The notes: generated by a model from the letters alone, not told the origin. Positions 46,110-57,739 are shown, numbered from the stretch's first letter. The stretch: 64,000 bases of DNA from Diorhabda sublineata (GCF_026230105.1 NC_079483.1:10099312-10163311), one strand, 5' to 3'. Numbers and translations: made by a program.

Positions 46110-46630
46110 TTTTCGAATCTGTTTCAACGAAAGCCACCCATGTTTTATCGCCTTTCACTATCTAGTGATAGAGATAAGAATCATCATCAACAGAGGAAAG
46201 TCTACGTTACAATTTTGTACAAAACAATTCAAAGAACTTGAAGGAATATTAAGGTGATAAAGTATCTGTAATCTTAGTTGTTTTAGTTGAATTTTCCTTT
46301 CAAATATATAGTTACCCGCTTTCGAAACAGTTAATTACTCTTTTCTTCATACACTGTATATGTTCCATCATTAGTATTGGTCACTTATAGGCATTTAGCA
46401 AATTAAAAACAAAGAATTGATCGTACTTTGCGATTGGCGAGCCTGATAACATACGAGTATTGCATTTTGTGATTGGTAAGGCTCTAGATTGCTGACAGTA
46501 TTTCTTACAAATATTAGTAGCCTTATGTACCGACAAAAAAACTGTATTGGCATTTATACGAATCGTAATCGTATCTCCTCTAATTAGGACTTAGCCCAAC
46601 CAATATAAATGCTGACCCAAATTATACTTT
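46110..46630. other. No gene seen
   Basis: AT-rich spacer with nothing recognised. Confidence 0.45.
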
Positions 46631-46644
46631 AGTTGAGACTGCTC

Positions 46645-47340
46645 TTTCGTTATCAACAGTAAAAGATTGAGTGCTGAGTTTGAACGAGGCTGTGTCAACT
46701 GCCTAGACCAGCATCACAGTGGTCGACCAAATGAGGTGACAACTCCAGAAAGCGGTACTAGATGATCGTCGACTGAAAGTGCGTGAGTTAGAAGACATAG
46801 TACACATTTAAAAATGTGTGGTACATTGCATAATAACTCAAAGCTGTGTGCTGAAAATTTTTGTGCTGTTTCATAACCATGGATGAAACCTGTGTTTATT
46901 ACTTCACCTCCTAAGCAAAAGAGCAATCGAAACAGTGGAGCGAAGAGGGAAAACGGCTCCAAAGAAGACAAAGACCATTCCATCTGTAGGTAAGTTCGTA
47001 GTATCGGTTTTTTGAGAGGCGCATGAAATAATTTCCATTAACTATCTCAACACATCCGTTGTGTAGTGGCCAAATTCATTGAATTAAAGTTTGAATCGCC
47101 ACCACATTCACCCTATTCGCCATAGTTAATCCCCTCGGATTATTTTCTATTCCTATATTTGAAAGAAGGGCGCCATGCATTAATGATCTTTCAATATAAT
47201 AGATACCCGTCAAAATATTTGAGCTCAAATAGCAAAATATTTTGCAAACTGGTTATTGAAATAATTATCTGTCGTTCATATATTGTAACCAGACGATTAT
47301 GGACTACTGCGAATGAGTGAAGTGAAGCTACAAGTGCTTA
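46645..47340 (+). pseudogene. mariner transposase remnant
   Basis: Read across frames on the plus strand: SAEFERGCVN near 46675 (helix-turn-helix one region), HHSGRPNEVTTPES near 46715-46755 (the linker), and DDRRLKVRELED near 46760-46795 (helix-turn-helix two). Then TMDETCVYYFTS-like text near 46880-46910 contains the first catalytic aspartate, and KRENGSKEDKDHSICR near 46950-46990 corresponds to the aPKKAKTIPSaGK segment. AKFIELKFESPPHSPYSP near 47070-47125 and PSDYFLFLYLKEGRHA near 47135-47180 contain the third catalytic aspartate. The FWD and HQDNAP segment between 46995 and 47060 is deleted. The wording differs from copies A-C, so it is another mariner lineage. No ends were identified. 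Confidence 0.8.
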
Positions 47341-47344
47341 TTCA

Positions 47345-47765
47345 ATTGGAATATGGGTAAAACGTTTCGTATAGACCGGTTCAACGCTTAAAGCTAAAGC
47401 AAAAGATCGTTCTAGATCATCTAGGAACGAAGACAATATTAAGAGTGTCCAGAAACCTGTACGAGAAGATCTGGTTTGTCTTACAGTTATCGCAACAAAG
47501 TTTACAATGAATTTCAAACTTTGATTCTTAATTGCATCCATACAATTCCAAATAACACTAGAATTTAAAAAAAAATAACTACAGAGATAAGCTCGCATTT
47601 GTTGATTATATGCTTGATTGATTTTCTAAATCTCATGATATTTTTTTTTCTAATGAATCATTTGAATATCAAAGAGTTCTTAAATCGTAAGAATGCTTGT
47701 AACTGGAACTAATGCACTTAAAACTATTGTATGACAATAAATTGACAGAATGGATAGAGGAACAG
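47345..47765. other. No gene seen
   Basis: AT-rich spacer between the mariner remnant and the repeat cluster of the next element. Confidence 0.45.
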
Positions 47766-47776
47766 TTGAGATGTTT

Positions 47777-49889
47777 CTTACAAAAGCGACCATAGTCCTA
47801 AAATTCGGATCTGTTTAACCGGGAAAGTCAGATTTTACAAAAAGAACCATAATAAGAATTTACAGCCGACAAAAGATCAAGTAGTTCTACAAAAACAGCC
47901 ATAGTCCAACCGAATTCCTGCAAAAAGCACCATTGTCCCGGTATGTTTGATTAGTGAGCATGGCGAGTGTTAACGATATTTGTGGTGAAAAAGAAAAAAA
48001 AAATGTATAAAGTTATAAAGGAAAAAAACTACGTGGTGTGGCATATATAAATCACGTGGGAAAACAAGTTCCGGCTAGAGCTACTGGCGCTTATTGAAGT
48101 ATTCATATTATTATTGAGTAGATATTTTGTTTGAGGTGTTCGTTTAAAGTGCTTTCAAAATATGAACAAGAATAATCGACAGATTACTCTGTTTAATAGC
48201 ATGGCGTCAAAGGATGAACAAGATTCTTATTTAGTTGGCTTGATTGATCCAGAAAAGTTAGTGATACAGGTGATGATGAAGGAAATGTCAGAATAAAATC
48301 GTTTAATAACAGTGCAGTGTTTTCTTATAAGATAAGAGTGGAAGGCAAATAATATCCAGTATGCTTTAAGGCGTTTTTAAGTATATTTAAAGGGAGAGTA
48401 TAAAAACTACAAAATAATGTTTTGCTACAAAGTAAATCACCACACGATAGAAAAGGAAGGAATAACTACGGGTATAAGAGAATTCTGGAGCCTGTAGCGG
48501 GATAAAAACCCATATCCAGTCATTTAAAGCTCGGCAATCACATTATTCGAAACAAAAAAATCAAAACAGATTATAATACCTTCCAGAAACACTTTCTGTC
48601 AAAGCAATGTATAAGACGTTTTTAGGGAAGTTTCATATTAATGTATCCTACAAAGAATATTGTTTAGTTTTCACAATATCATTTAATATCAAGTTTGGAC
48701 TGCCGAGATCTGACACGTATACCATTTGTGATAAATTTATATCGAATTTTTGCACTTACTTAGAAGAACGTGTTAGTATCTAAACAGAGAAAAATTTTCA
48801 AAACGCAATGAAAACTTAGAGCAAAGGAAAATTTGCAATTGCCCCATATTGAAACTGGTGATGTTTTTTTTGCCAGCCAGCTCTAGTACTATGTTTTTGG
48901 AGTGCATGATTTGGTAACCAATGACTTAACTATGTTCGTGTACGATAAAACTGTTGGCAAGAAAGGCCAGAATGATGTTACTTCTTTGTTGTTGCATTAT
49001 TTCAACAGGGCAGATATAAGTAACAAAGTGTTGTTTAGTGATGGCCTTAGTTCACATTTTGGAAATTTTCAAAACCATTAAATATTATTTTCCTATTCGA
49101 GGACATTCCCGACAGCCCATCAATCAAGATTTTAGTTAAATTGAGACAAAAAAAAAGGAAAAACACTGCAAAAGTATAGTCTGGCTCCTTTTAAGATTTT
49201 GAAAGCAGAAAAAAAAGATTTTTTATATGGCTGAAGCTCTAAAGCCATTTTTCACGCCAAATCAAAATAAAATCAGTAATAGTGATAAAATAACTGCTGA
49301 AGTAGACTATATATAGACTATGCAATCTAACACAGGTGCCAGAGAAACAATAAATCTGCGACACTGGAAGAAGCTTGGTACCGAACTAACATTAAGGCCC
49401 CTGTATCAAGATGAGATTCAAATTAAATCCCAGAAGCTAGGTTTTCTACGAAATCTTGCTAAGTGCTTGAAAGTTCCCGAAAATGTCTACTATTATCTCA
49501 ATCTGCAATCAAACCTTGCTCAGCCTAGCACCAGTACTAGTACTGGACCTGAAGGTGAAATAGACAACGAAGACAATAGCAGTGGCGTAGAAGATCAAAC
49601 AATGATGCCGATTTTCTTTGTGGTTATTACAACTTAACATTGTTTAAAAATAGTCAGTTCTATAGAAATTCTAGTAAAAATAACCATTCTCCATAAAAAA
49701 AGGAAGATCTACGTTATTATTTGTAATATTACCAAGATTTTGATTAATTTTTTTCGGTCGCCATTCGCTAATTATAAAATAAAATATGTCTTACATAAGA
49801 AAAAATCAAATTAAGCAAAACGTTGGGCGACATAAAGTTTTTCCACTTTCCCAAAAAAGTCGAAACTGAACCATGGTGGTTTTTGTGAG
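47777..49889 (+). mobile_element. Decayed DDE-type element with subterminal repeats
   Basis: The left flank holds four direct copies of a motif close to ACAAAAAGCACCATAGTCC, at about 47777-47798, 47833-47853, 47885-47907 and 47918-47940. The right flank holds an inverted copy (CCATGGTGGTTTTTGT, 49868-49889) and a weak direct copy near 49671. Between them lies a decayed transposase-like gene (48162-49637). Repeated short motifs near both ends, in inverted orientation across the element, are typical of transposase binding sites in cut-and-paste elements. The exact outer ends and target duplication were not found. Confidence 0.5.
48162..49637 (+). pseudogene. Transposase-like protein (GDVFY / FSD family), decayed
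   Basis: The conserved order of a large insect transposase-like family is readable across frames. Near 48370-48400 comes a C-x-KAFL block. HIQSFKARQSHYSKQKNQN is near 48510-48570, YLPETLSVKAMYKTF near 48578-48625, and SFNIKFGLPRSDTYTICDKF near 48690-48745, a cysteine-bearing motif. NLQLPHIETGDVFFASQL is near 48835-48890, with the following tryptophan turned to a stop. NDLTMFVYDKTVGKKGQNDV follows near 48920-48980, then VLFSDGLSSHFGN near 49030-49070 (FSD is a candidate catalytic aspartate), YFPIRGHSRQPINQDF near 49088-49135, and a C-terminal tail (LRPLYQDEIQIKSQKL and LKVPENVYYYL) to about 49510. Stops and frameshifts make it dead. I recognise the architecture but cannot give the family a secure name. 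Confidence 0.65.
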
Positions 49890-49894
49890 AAACG

Positions 49895-51415
49895 CCTCAA
49901 TCGGTCCTGTTCTCATTGAAAATGTGCGGAGGTGAAATAACAGAGAATTCTAGGACTTAGTCTCAACAAAACAGAGCTACCAGTCCAAAGGTTCCATTGA
50001 ATCAGATATTCCGAAGCAGATTGATTTCGAAAAGAGGTGATATTCCATGACGTCTTCGTAGTCCACTATTGATTCATTTGCGAGGATACCTCAGATACCA
50101 AGTCCACAGTTATAATTTGAGTAACATAGATTAGTTCAAGTAGCATATTCGAGGTCAAATCGCAATAAGCACATTGAAGCATTATTGACCGTCGTAGAGA
50201 GGGTTTATTTTTAAAAAATGAACTTGAGTTATTACTTCACAATTCCTCAGTTTTATTTTGTTGTATTGTACCTTTTGAAATTCGTCAATAGATCACAAAA
50301 TATGGTTTTTAATTATCCGAGTAGTTTCATAATTTCATTTATAGATTATCGTCAGATTATTCGTTTTTTGATCATATGTGGCTATTATCCTTTTTGTTGT
50401 TATGAAGATTTTCATTTGAGTGCTTCGCACAAAATTAGAGGGCGAAATTGATGATATACTACGTAACCAGTTCGAATTCTCGTAATTTCCTTTCCTCGTT
50501 TATTATTTCTACAAAGGATTCGAAACTGGTCACACCCTCAAAGGTATACTTCCGGCGTTGCGTTTTCATTCCAACTTCATACGCAGTTTGTGATTCTGAT
50601 CTCCAACTTTGACTTGAATATAATTTAATGGAAATATGTCGTTATATATAATTTTTCTAAGTATTTAGCTTCAATTTCGTGATAATATCTTTACAGAAAC
50701 CAGAAACAAATTAGCTATTTTATAATTAAAAACAAACTTCTCGACCCTTCCCTAATAATCAAATTGAGATCCCTTTTCTGAAACGGTACAAAAGGAAAAT
50801 ATAGTACGTGAAAGGCTACTCGGAAAATATAATAGAATCAAATTAGTTCGTTCATTACTGAAACAAAGGAGAGGCAAAAATATAATAAAATTCAACCTGT
50901 TTTCACATTTTGACAGTATTTATCTTGAATGAAGCACTTGTATTCCGAAATTTCCACCGGAACCTTCGCCAATGTTAATGATGCCATAAATGGACTCTAT
51001 ACTGATCCTAATTGACATCCTGTGTAGTGGATTCTTCCTTTCTTCTTCTTTTCATTCGGTTTTCTTTGGAAAAAAGGTTGTAGAGAGAGAGAGACTCAAG
51101 AGAGACCGTGAACCCCATTTTTTCAATAGAATCGAAAATTTTATGGACACACCGTGTACAAATTTCGTGGAAATAAAGCGTAAAACTTTGTTACCGGTTT
51201 TTATAACCTATTCGCAGTTAGTTATGGTCGTTTTCATAGAATTAACTTTGTTTACATATTATCGAGAATTATCGGGAATTAATTTTTGTTTAAATAGCGA
51301 GGGATCAAGTAAATAATCTGTTTGTGTGTTTGAATAAATTAATATGATAAGTTTAGAGTGTTTAGTAATAAGTCTTAGTGTATGGTGTAGTGAGTAGTAA
51401 ATAGTTTAGTGTATT
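49895..51415. other. No gene seen
   Basis: AT-rich sequence including a 108-codon plus-strand frame at 50990-51316 without recognisable domain, and a short GA run near 51085. Nothing supportable. Confidence 0.45.
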
Positions 51416-51419
51416 TATT

Positions 51420-51600
51420 GTAAGTGCATAAATATATTTTGATGAAGACTTGAATAAAAGACGAAACGTCAATTTTATTTGAAAAATTATGAAAAAAACT
51501 AATTTCAAAACAGAATAGAACTAAAATTAAAAACTTTTAGAAGAATAAACATTTCAAAAGGTCTACGAAATGGGAAACTAAAGAAATTTATATTGACTAA
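51420..51600 (+). repeat. Penelope-type tail repeat, copy 4, with hammerhead-like block
   Basis: The copy contains TTTTGATGAAGACTTGAATA at 51437-51456 and AAAGACGAAACGTCAAT just after, then ATTTCAAAAGGTCTACGAAA near 51551. The first part resembles a hammerhead core (UUGAUGA, stem II GACU...AGUC in the inferred consensus, GAAA, then CGUC), but the invariant first C of CUGAUGA is U in all copies here. It is therefore hammerhead-like and not a firm ribozyme call. Confidence 0.55.
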
Positions 51601-51604
51601 GTAA

Positions 51605-52215
51605 CTAAGAAAGATTGTGACTTAATTTTTCTCACCGTATAAAAAATTTGATGAAAAAATATTACAGCACGTTTTGAAACATGAAATGAAGACTTTGTTG
51701 ATAAGAAATCCCATAACACTAATAACCAAACCTTAGAAATTATATTTAACACTTTAACTTTAAGGTTTTTTGACAATAAAATGTAAAATTGGAATTATTT
51801 CTTTGGTTTGTTGCAATTCATATCGTCTTTTCCTCTCCCTTTTTATAAGCTAAATATTTTATCATTCCAGAGAGCTTGATTCATTAACTTAAGATCCAAA
51901 GCTGATGTTACATTCTCTTGTAAAAACTTATTTTCCAAATCTTGGAAATACTTTAACCACTAGGCAAATACCAATTAATTTTGATCTGAATCAATAAAAC
52001 TAAACAACCCTCAAACTATTGATAAATCCAGGAAAATAAATGTAAAAATGATGATAGTTGAACAGCTCGTCCGTTTGTAGCAGCTTGGGTTTCTTGCATC
52101 TGTATAGCTGTAGATGTGCCCAAATGAAAGAAATTTTCCAAAACATTTAAATACTTCAACCACTAAAGGAATACTATATGATTTTGATCTGATTCAATGA
52201 ATCTCAACATCTCCA
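51605..52215. other. No gene seen
   Basis: AT-rich spacer with nothing recognised. Confidence 0.45.
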
Positions 52216-52218
52216 AAC

Positions 52219-52849
52219 TACAAGGTCGTTTCTTTTTTTAACCTACGATAGGTTATAAATCAAAGAAAAGTTCATATAAAACAATAATTTTATTACTAAA
52301 AGATTGTTTTCGACATGATCACTGAAGAGATTGAGACATTTGTCTTCAAAGAAAGTTGCCGCCGATATAGCCCAACCGTTCAGAACAGACCAGAACTTCT
52401 GGAAATTTCGTAGAGAAAGCAGTAATGGTGAGTCCGCGGTTTTCCTCAACCATTCTGCCAACTCGTTGAGAACCAGGTCATTTGAAACGACAGATTTGCG
52501 TAATTGGCCCCCTTCAACATGCACATAATTACGACTATCTTTAAACTTTCGACACAATTCACGCACAACACCATCACTCATGAAGTTTTCCCCATACACA
52601 TAACTCATTCTCCGTTGGATTTCTGCAGCACTATGGCCTTCAGAATCAACTTCGCTATTCACTCTTTGCGGGAGCATCAATAATTGCGGACATGTTTACG
52701 TGGCTCTAGCACAACGCCGACTGACGCCTGAATGTTAACAATAGCCGAAAGTGTAGTGTGAGAGCTTCGCAGTCGCTTACAGCACTTTTTTCTGCCCGCA
52801 TAGCGTCTTCACAGAGCGATCGGAGGTTGAAGAAAAAGCGGCGCTCTTA
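52219..52849 (-). mobile_element. 631-bp internally deleted mariner with both ends
   Basis: TA dinucleotides bound the element at 52219-52220 and 52848-52849. The inverted ends align without gaps over 29 positions: left CAAGGTCGTTTCTTTTTTTA and right, reverse-complemented, AGAGCGCCGCTTTTTCTTCA. They share an AACCT(A/C)CGAT block inside. The element is half the usual mariner length. It keeps the start of the transposase gene and a piece of its end joined by an internal deletion. Confidence 0.85.
52243..52693 (-). pseudogene. mariner transposase, N-terminus joined to C-terminal tail
   Basis: The original start is the ATG whose A is at 52693, giving MSAIIDAPAKSE, then a stop caused by a small frameshift. 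In the other frame the protein resumes as GHSAAEIQRRMSYVYGENFM and SDGVVRELCRKFKDSRNYVH, then EGGQLRKSVVSNDLV. This is the Mos1-type helix-turn-helix domain of mariner transposase. From about residue 77 the text changes to a different stretch ending AATFFEDKCLNLFS. I read that stretch as C-terminal sequence (AAxFFeeGIxKLv.RydKCLN) brought up by an internal deletion. No catalytic aspartate remains. The 145-codon frame is still open, so it could in principle make a DNA-binding fragment. Confidence 0.7.
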
Positions 52850-52854
52850 TTGAT

Positions 52855-53560
52855 AAATTCTTCAACAGATATTCAATTTCCTTCTAATGTGCTAATTCAA
52901 TCCTCTCAACGAAGTTCTAGAGACATACAGCGTTTAGATATATTAATCTCTGTTCACGGTCCTCAGATATATTGAAGATCTGCAAGAACGTCTTCTTACA
53001 CACTGCTATTGTTTTTTTTTTTTTGGCTAGAAGTCTCCATAATATTTTGAAAATTTCTCAATTTGAATTTGCAGTTCTTGTTTTTGAGATTGCAGGTGGG
53101 AAATTGTGGAAAATTTTTAGCAAAACGTTTGTGAGGAATAGAAACTAATATTCACTATTTGAAATAAAGAAATGTATGTATTTTGATTAATAACCTGGGA
53201 TACAGCTCTGGCGAGATAGTCACAACACAACGTAAACTGAATTTTACAATTATAGACAGGCAATTAATTAAATATGGTATTTTGTACGATCCTATTTATG
53301 ATGAATTGAATAATACAATTTAATAAATAAATAATTCTGGATATTTTGACAATCCGTACGTGTACCACCATATGAAACCAATTTCGGCGTTGAAGCCTAA
53401 AGCTACATCAATAATTTGTTTAGTGGAATGCTGCCAATAAATCCACTAGGTCTATAACCTCTGCTATACAGAGTTTAAAAGTCAATTACGGCTACGTAAC
53501 AACGATAATAACACAAATTTCGGAAATGCACACGAATAGTTAATTTCACAATCGCAATAG
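52855..53560. other. No gene seen
   Basis: AT-rich sequence with nothing recognised. Confidence 0.45.
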
Positions 53561-53569
53561 CACAATGCG

Positions 53570-53650
53570 TATGGTTGAAACGGTGATGCCGTATGGATCT
53601 GAATCATACCGAAAGAAAAGGGTTGCGAAAATTAGGAAAAGTTCCACTAA
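53570..53650 (+). pseudogene. Possible LINE reverse-transcriptase tail scrap
   Basis: VETVMPYGSESYRKKRVAKI resembles the vlxYGSEtWtltkkxxxki motif found after the thumb of many LINE reverse transcriptases. Only this one block is visible, and the following text does not continue the family. Tentative. Confidence 0.35.
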
Positions 53651-53659
53651 ATCATGAAA

Positions 53660-54365
53660 CCGTAACGAGGGGAATGAAGTGACATTAAGCTGAACTTTCT
53701 TGGTGTTTATACAGTGAATTGAGGATGATCATAAATTACTAGTAAACCAATAGAAATTTCTTGTATGGGCTTTATTGTCATACAAATGTGGAAAGCTCCC
53801 TACATTGTCTATCAGTGTTTCAGGATATTGCTGACTTTCAGGCATTGCTTTCTCCTTTTTTCTTGAAATCAGTTTTTAAATAAAATATCAAGACGGAAAT
53901 CGGTGCATTAATGGGAATAATATTTTCGCAACCATAGAACAAACAAACAATAATCAATAGTGACTAACCTAACGGATTCTGTGCTCATAACCTCACAAAA
54001 TTGAGGAATTAAACCAAGATGTTAAAAGTTGGCGAACTCTTAAATTAATTTTAATTTGAATTTATTTTTAATTATCTGCAATTCGAGTGTTTTTGAACTA
54101 ATAATTCAATTTATTAATTATTTTTGGCTGCATAGAACAAGCTTTGGTCTTGATTCCACTGTTCGTTTAGATAACATGTAAAAATACATTAAGCGATCAG
54201 TTTTCCACTTAAAAATGGATCAGTCTTCAGTTTTAGTAATAATGCAATAATAAATAAAGGTTTTTGTCCGAAGTTATGAAATTTGTGATCATTATATGCA
54301 ATTTATTTCCAATTTATGCTCAATAATATGTATTATGCCTCAAGAAATGTGAAACATCGACATTA
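53660..54365. other. No gene seen
   Basis: AT-rich sequence with nothing recognised. Confidence 0.45.
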
Positions 54366-54372
54366 TTTTGCA

Positions 54373-54690
54373 TACGAGGATTTGTAAAAACAAATGTTTA
54401 TAATTAGATCGTTTTTCAAAATATTCTCCATAAAGATCAATTGAGGTACATCCAAAACATTTTGAGCGCATCAACCGCATTTCCAGGTGTAGAAAAACCT
54501 TGCAATTTATTTTTGCTCTGCAAATATGAGAATAAATCACTAGGTGTCAAACAAGGACTGTACGGCGTATGACCCATCAATTCGATGTTATAACCGTTCA
54601 AAAATTGATGTGTGAGAGCTCTCATTGCCTTGGTGGAGAATAATTAGTCTTCTGCGATTGGTTTCCTTCATTGTCTCGAACACTTCTGGC
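54373..54690 (-). mobile_element. mariner element, copy C (C-terminal fragment)
   Basis: TA at 54373 followed by CGAGGATTTG is a worn form of the terminus seen in copies A and B. On the minus strand, IELMGHTPYSPCLTPSDLFS near 54590-54530 and GFSTPGNAVDAL near 54500-54465 match the C-terminal block (third catalytic aspartate in SDLF). After a frameshift SIDLYGEYFEKRSNYKHLF near 54440-54385 matches the end of the protein and its tail. Upstream coding sequence is missing beyond about 54690. This is the most truncated of the three copies. Confidence 0.75.
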
Positions 54691-54699
54691 AAAAAAATT

Positions 54700-57450
54700 C
54701 TGGTGCTAGCATGAAACAAGAAGCAATTCTAGGAAAATTAATACACAAATGATAAAATTAAAGCAGAAAAATTAGGATTTTAGACAATGATGAGAATTTC
54801 TAGTATGAGTGCTAATTCATCTTCTTCAGGTGCAATCTTCATTTAATTGAGTTTGGCGACACTTTTGGCATACTTATTTCACTCCTGAGTGGTGCGAATT
54901 GAAGATGATGTGTTCAGGGGCACACCCACTGCTAAATTTTCCAAAAATCGATTTTCTTTTTATATTTCGATAGGTTATACCTTCAAAAAAACATAATAAA
55001 ATTTTAAATCGATATCTTAAATAGGTTTTGAGTTACAGCCATTTAAAAGAGTAGCCGCTCGGCAGTTAGATATTTGCATTGGCTACGGGACATACCTAAG
55101 CTATTGTTTGGAGTCTGCCGTCTCTTTCTACTATCCATTTATAACAGTGAAAACGATCATTTCATCTTTGAACCCGTTTTTCTCGAAACAGCATTTTTCG
55201 AATTTGCTGGAGACAAATGATCCGATGGCTATAAAATTTTTTTTGCATCTTCTCTATATAGTTCTCTATACGATGACCCTCCAGTTTTTTGATCAGATCA
55301 AAAATCGAATTTTGGCAGGCCAAAAACGACCAAAACTTTGGGTAAAATTTAACTTTTTTCTCAACATGCCGCAATTTTATCAATTTTTGATTTTTTTGTT
55401 CGCCCGAGGGTCATCGTACAGACAATATGATTTAGTTTAACGAGAATTTTTTTTTTGTTACGTTTTATTAACGGAGAAGGCTGCAATCACTCCAGCAGTG
55501 GAGGACTGCTTGTCTTTACGTTACCCTTGAATATTATTCCTGACTAAGAGTCTACGTAGGTCCGAAACGACAATAGCCCTGTTTGTTAGGAATTTATAGG
55601 GCATGCTGGATATATCCCAAGCGATTATACGCTTAACAGTTGGTAGTGCAATTACAAATGATAGACATATTACTGGTCCAGTTCAGATTTTTTCATTTCA
55701 AGCAATGAAAGAAGAAACATTCTCTCGAAGTTTGAGACGTTATAATTAATTAATTTATATGTTAAAACTTTGTTTCAAAGGCTTATAAATATGAATACAT
55801 TTGAGTGACAATCAGATTTTTACCTTTTAACTTTATATTCAGATTAGTCAAATGTTTATTCATAACTACCAAAAAGGCACAATCAATCCACCAGTCATTG
55901 TCATAATCAATTGATTTGGATAGGGTCACGTAATGCAAAATGTCCTTGAAATTACTTATAAACATCCGTACACTTGAGAGTATTCAAAACATCATGAAGT
56001 CTAAAAGCTCTAAAATCATAATTCTTCTTTCTGTGACACATTGCGATCGCGGGCCTTATTGTTACGCCCTAGGGCCGTATCTTTGACATAGTGCCCTACA
56101 GTATCTAACATCGCTTTCATTTGCGTAGTCGTTTTTCCTCACTTTTTATAAATATCTTTACGATTCATTCATACAATTGTTAAACAAATCCAAAATGGTC
56201 GGAATTGCAGTAAAAATGTCTCAACGCATGCGCAAATATTTATTATAGCTTAAATCTCTAAGTTGAGGTCGTAAACCTTTCAAACAAGTCTCGTACATGA
56301 ATGGGATTAATAACATATCCAGTGAATATATGAAAACCTAAATATATTTTCTGTTTTTGTTTTGACGTTTATGTAATATGAATTCAAATCATTTTGCGGG
56401 AATTGCTGACGGGGCTTTCAACACAGATTTATTCCGATTCTAATACGGCTTTGTTTTGCCATTGTTGATACACGAATTTTTCCAATTGGAAAACTTTATC
56501 TCCTGAATTTTGTCGCATATGTTTTTTGTTTAATTGTTTGTGTGACGTTCATATTGTGAAAATGTTCATTATATTGAATATGAGGGTTTACATAACAAAA
56601 TGGATTTAACCTAATGTACATAACGAATAATCGTATATCAAAATGTAATTTGATTTAGGTTCATTATGGATTTTTCGATAAAACTACGCTAATATCTAGT
56701 ACGCTTTTCGAAACCTAGGTATATATCTTCAGAGATCCAAATGATGAATAATGGAAATAAAATTTGAATTTGACACACTAAGCTGCAAGGATTGCAGTTA
56801 ACTGAAACTCAATTATTAGAAGATTTAATAGACATATCAGATGCATCTGAAGATAGCTAAAGTGAACCGTTTTCAAGCGATGGTTCCAGCGGTGATAAAA
56901 TTATTGATTGAAAAAAGAAAGATACTACAAAATAGCGCCATAGATGAAAGTCAAAAAGCCGAAGAGTATTAGAAAAAAAAAATAGCACAAAGCGCAAATA
57001 TTTCTGAGAATGAGTAGGTGGGCGTGGAAGAAGAGCCGAAAATATTTTCTTCCGCTTCAAAGGAGTCTACTAATGTAATCTTTATGTATTATGTGCTATT
57101 TCACCTCAATGTTTCGAATATTGTCAAATTATTGTCTAGGATCACGACACTCCCAATACTTTATGAGTTGACAATTGACAATGGATTATAAACATAATGT
57201 TTATGTAGTCAAGGATATCTGGCATATGATACCGGATCAGTATTAAAAAAAACTATTGGGTGGCTATTTAGGCAAAACAAGTTAACAATTCCTATACTTT
57301 TACTTTTTGAAAATACCAGAATAGTTGGTTGAAACGATTTTAAAACGTAAAACATTGTTGCAACTAAATAAAAGAACAATAGGGATGTTGATAATAATTG
57401 CTCATATGTCTGCAAAATATAGTGTCGTCCAGATGATTTTCTAGTTTTCT
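54700..57450. other. No firm gene; unexplained frame near 55.1-55.4 kb
   Basis: At 55108-55440 an open plus-strand frame of 110 codons overlaps a minus-strand frame of 73 codons. Neither shows a domain I recognise, although the composition differs from the flanks and may come from an unknown repeat. Near 56820-57060 a serine- and acid-rich plus-strand stretch could be the decayed N-terminus of the piggyBac-like remnant at 57.46 kb. The rest is AT-rich. Confidence 0.35.
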
Positions 57451-57454
57451 AGTC

Positions 57455-57660
57455 CAAGGAAACGCGTGTGTTTTGACATGTTGTTGCCATTGGCATATTC
57501 AACGGTAGTTTCCAATTATGAAACGGTAACCCAAGAGATTCTCTTAGATTTCCGGGAAAAAGTTTTAGTTAATCTTCTAACAGCAAAGCCGGTAAAAGAT
57601 TTTCAGCCACATCATCATTCGACTGGGAGGTCTAGAAAAAAAAATATTGAAACATTCAAA
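57455..57660 (+). pseudogene. piggyBac-like transposase C-terminal scrap
   Basis: The plus-strand frame reads RVCFDMLLPLAYSTVV, then EILLDFREKVLVNLLTAKPV, then HHSTGRSRKK. In piggyBac-type transposases the region after the third catalytic aspartate reads RxFFhmLdlaxVNayiiy..., followed by a LxDFRxxlaxxLl helix and a basic tail. The order and spacing fit. The catalytic core is not recognisable upstream, although weak traces may exist. It is a different and older lineage than the 60-62 kb element. Confidence 0.4.
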
Positions 57661-57739
57661 TATCATTATCTGAATATTGTTCTGGGCTATGCGTTTGTCT
57701 TGTTAAACGAAATGATATCCCAATTCTAATTTTTCAGCG

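Noticed and set aside
48028..48055. TACGTGGTGTGGC resembling the mariner end at 12309
   Set aside because: Only about 13 bases match well, and no mariner coding sequence or partner end follows.
53340..53560. Search for tRNA genes, including T-loop-like words such as TTCGAAT elsewhere in the window
   Set aside because: No cloverleaf with matching acceptor and anticodon arms could be built by eye.
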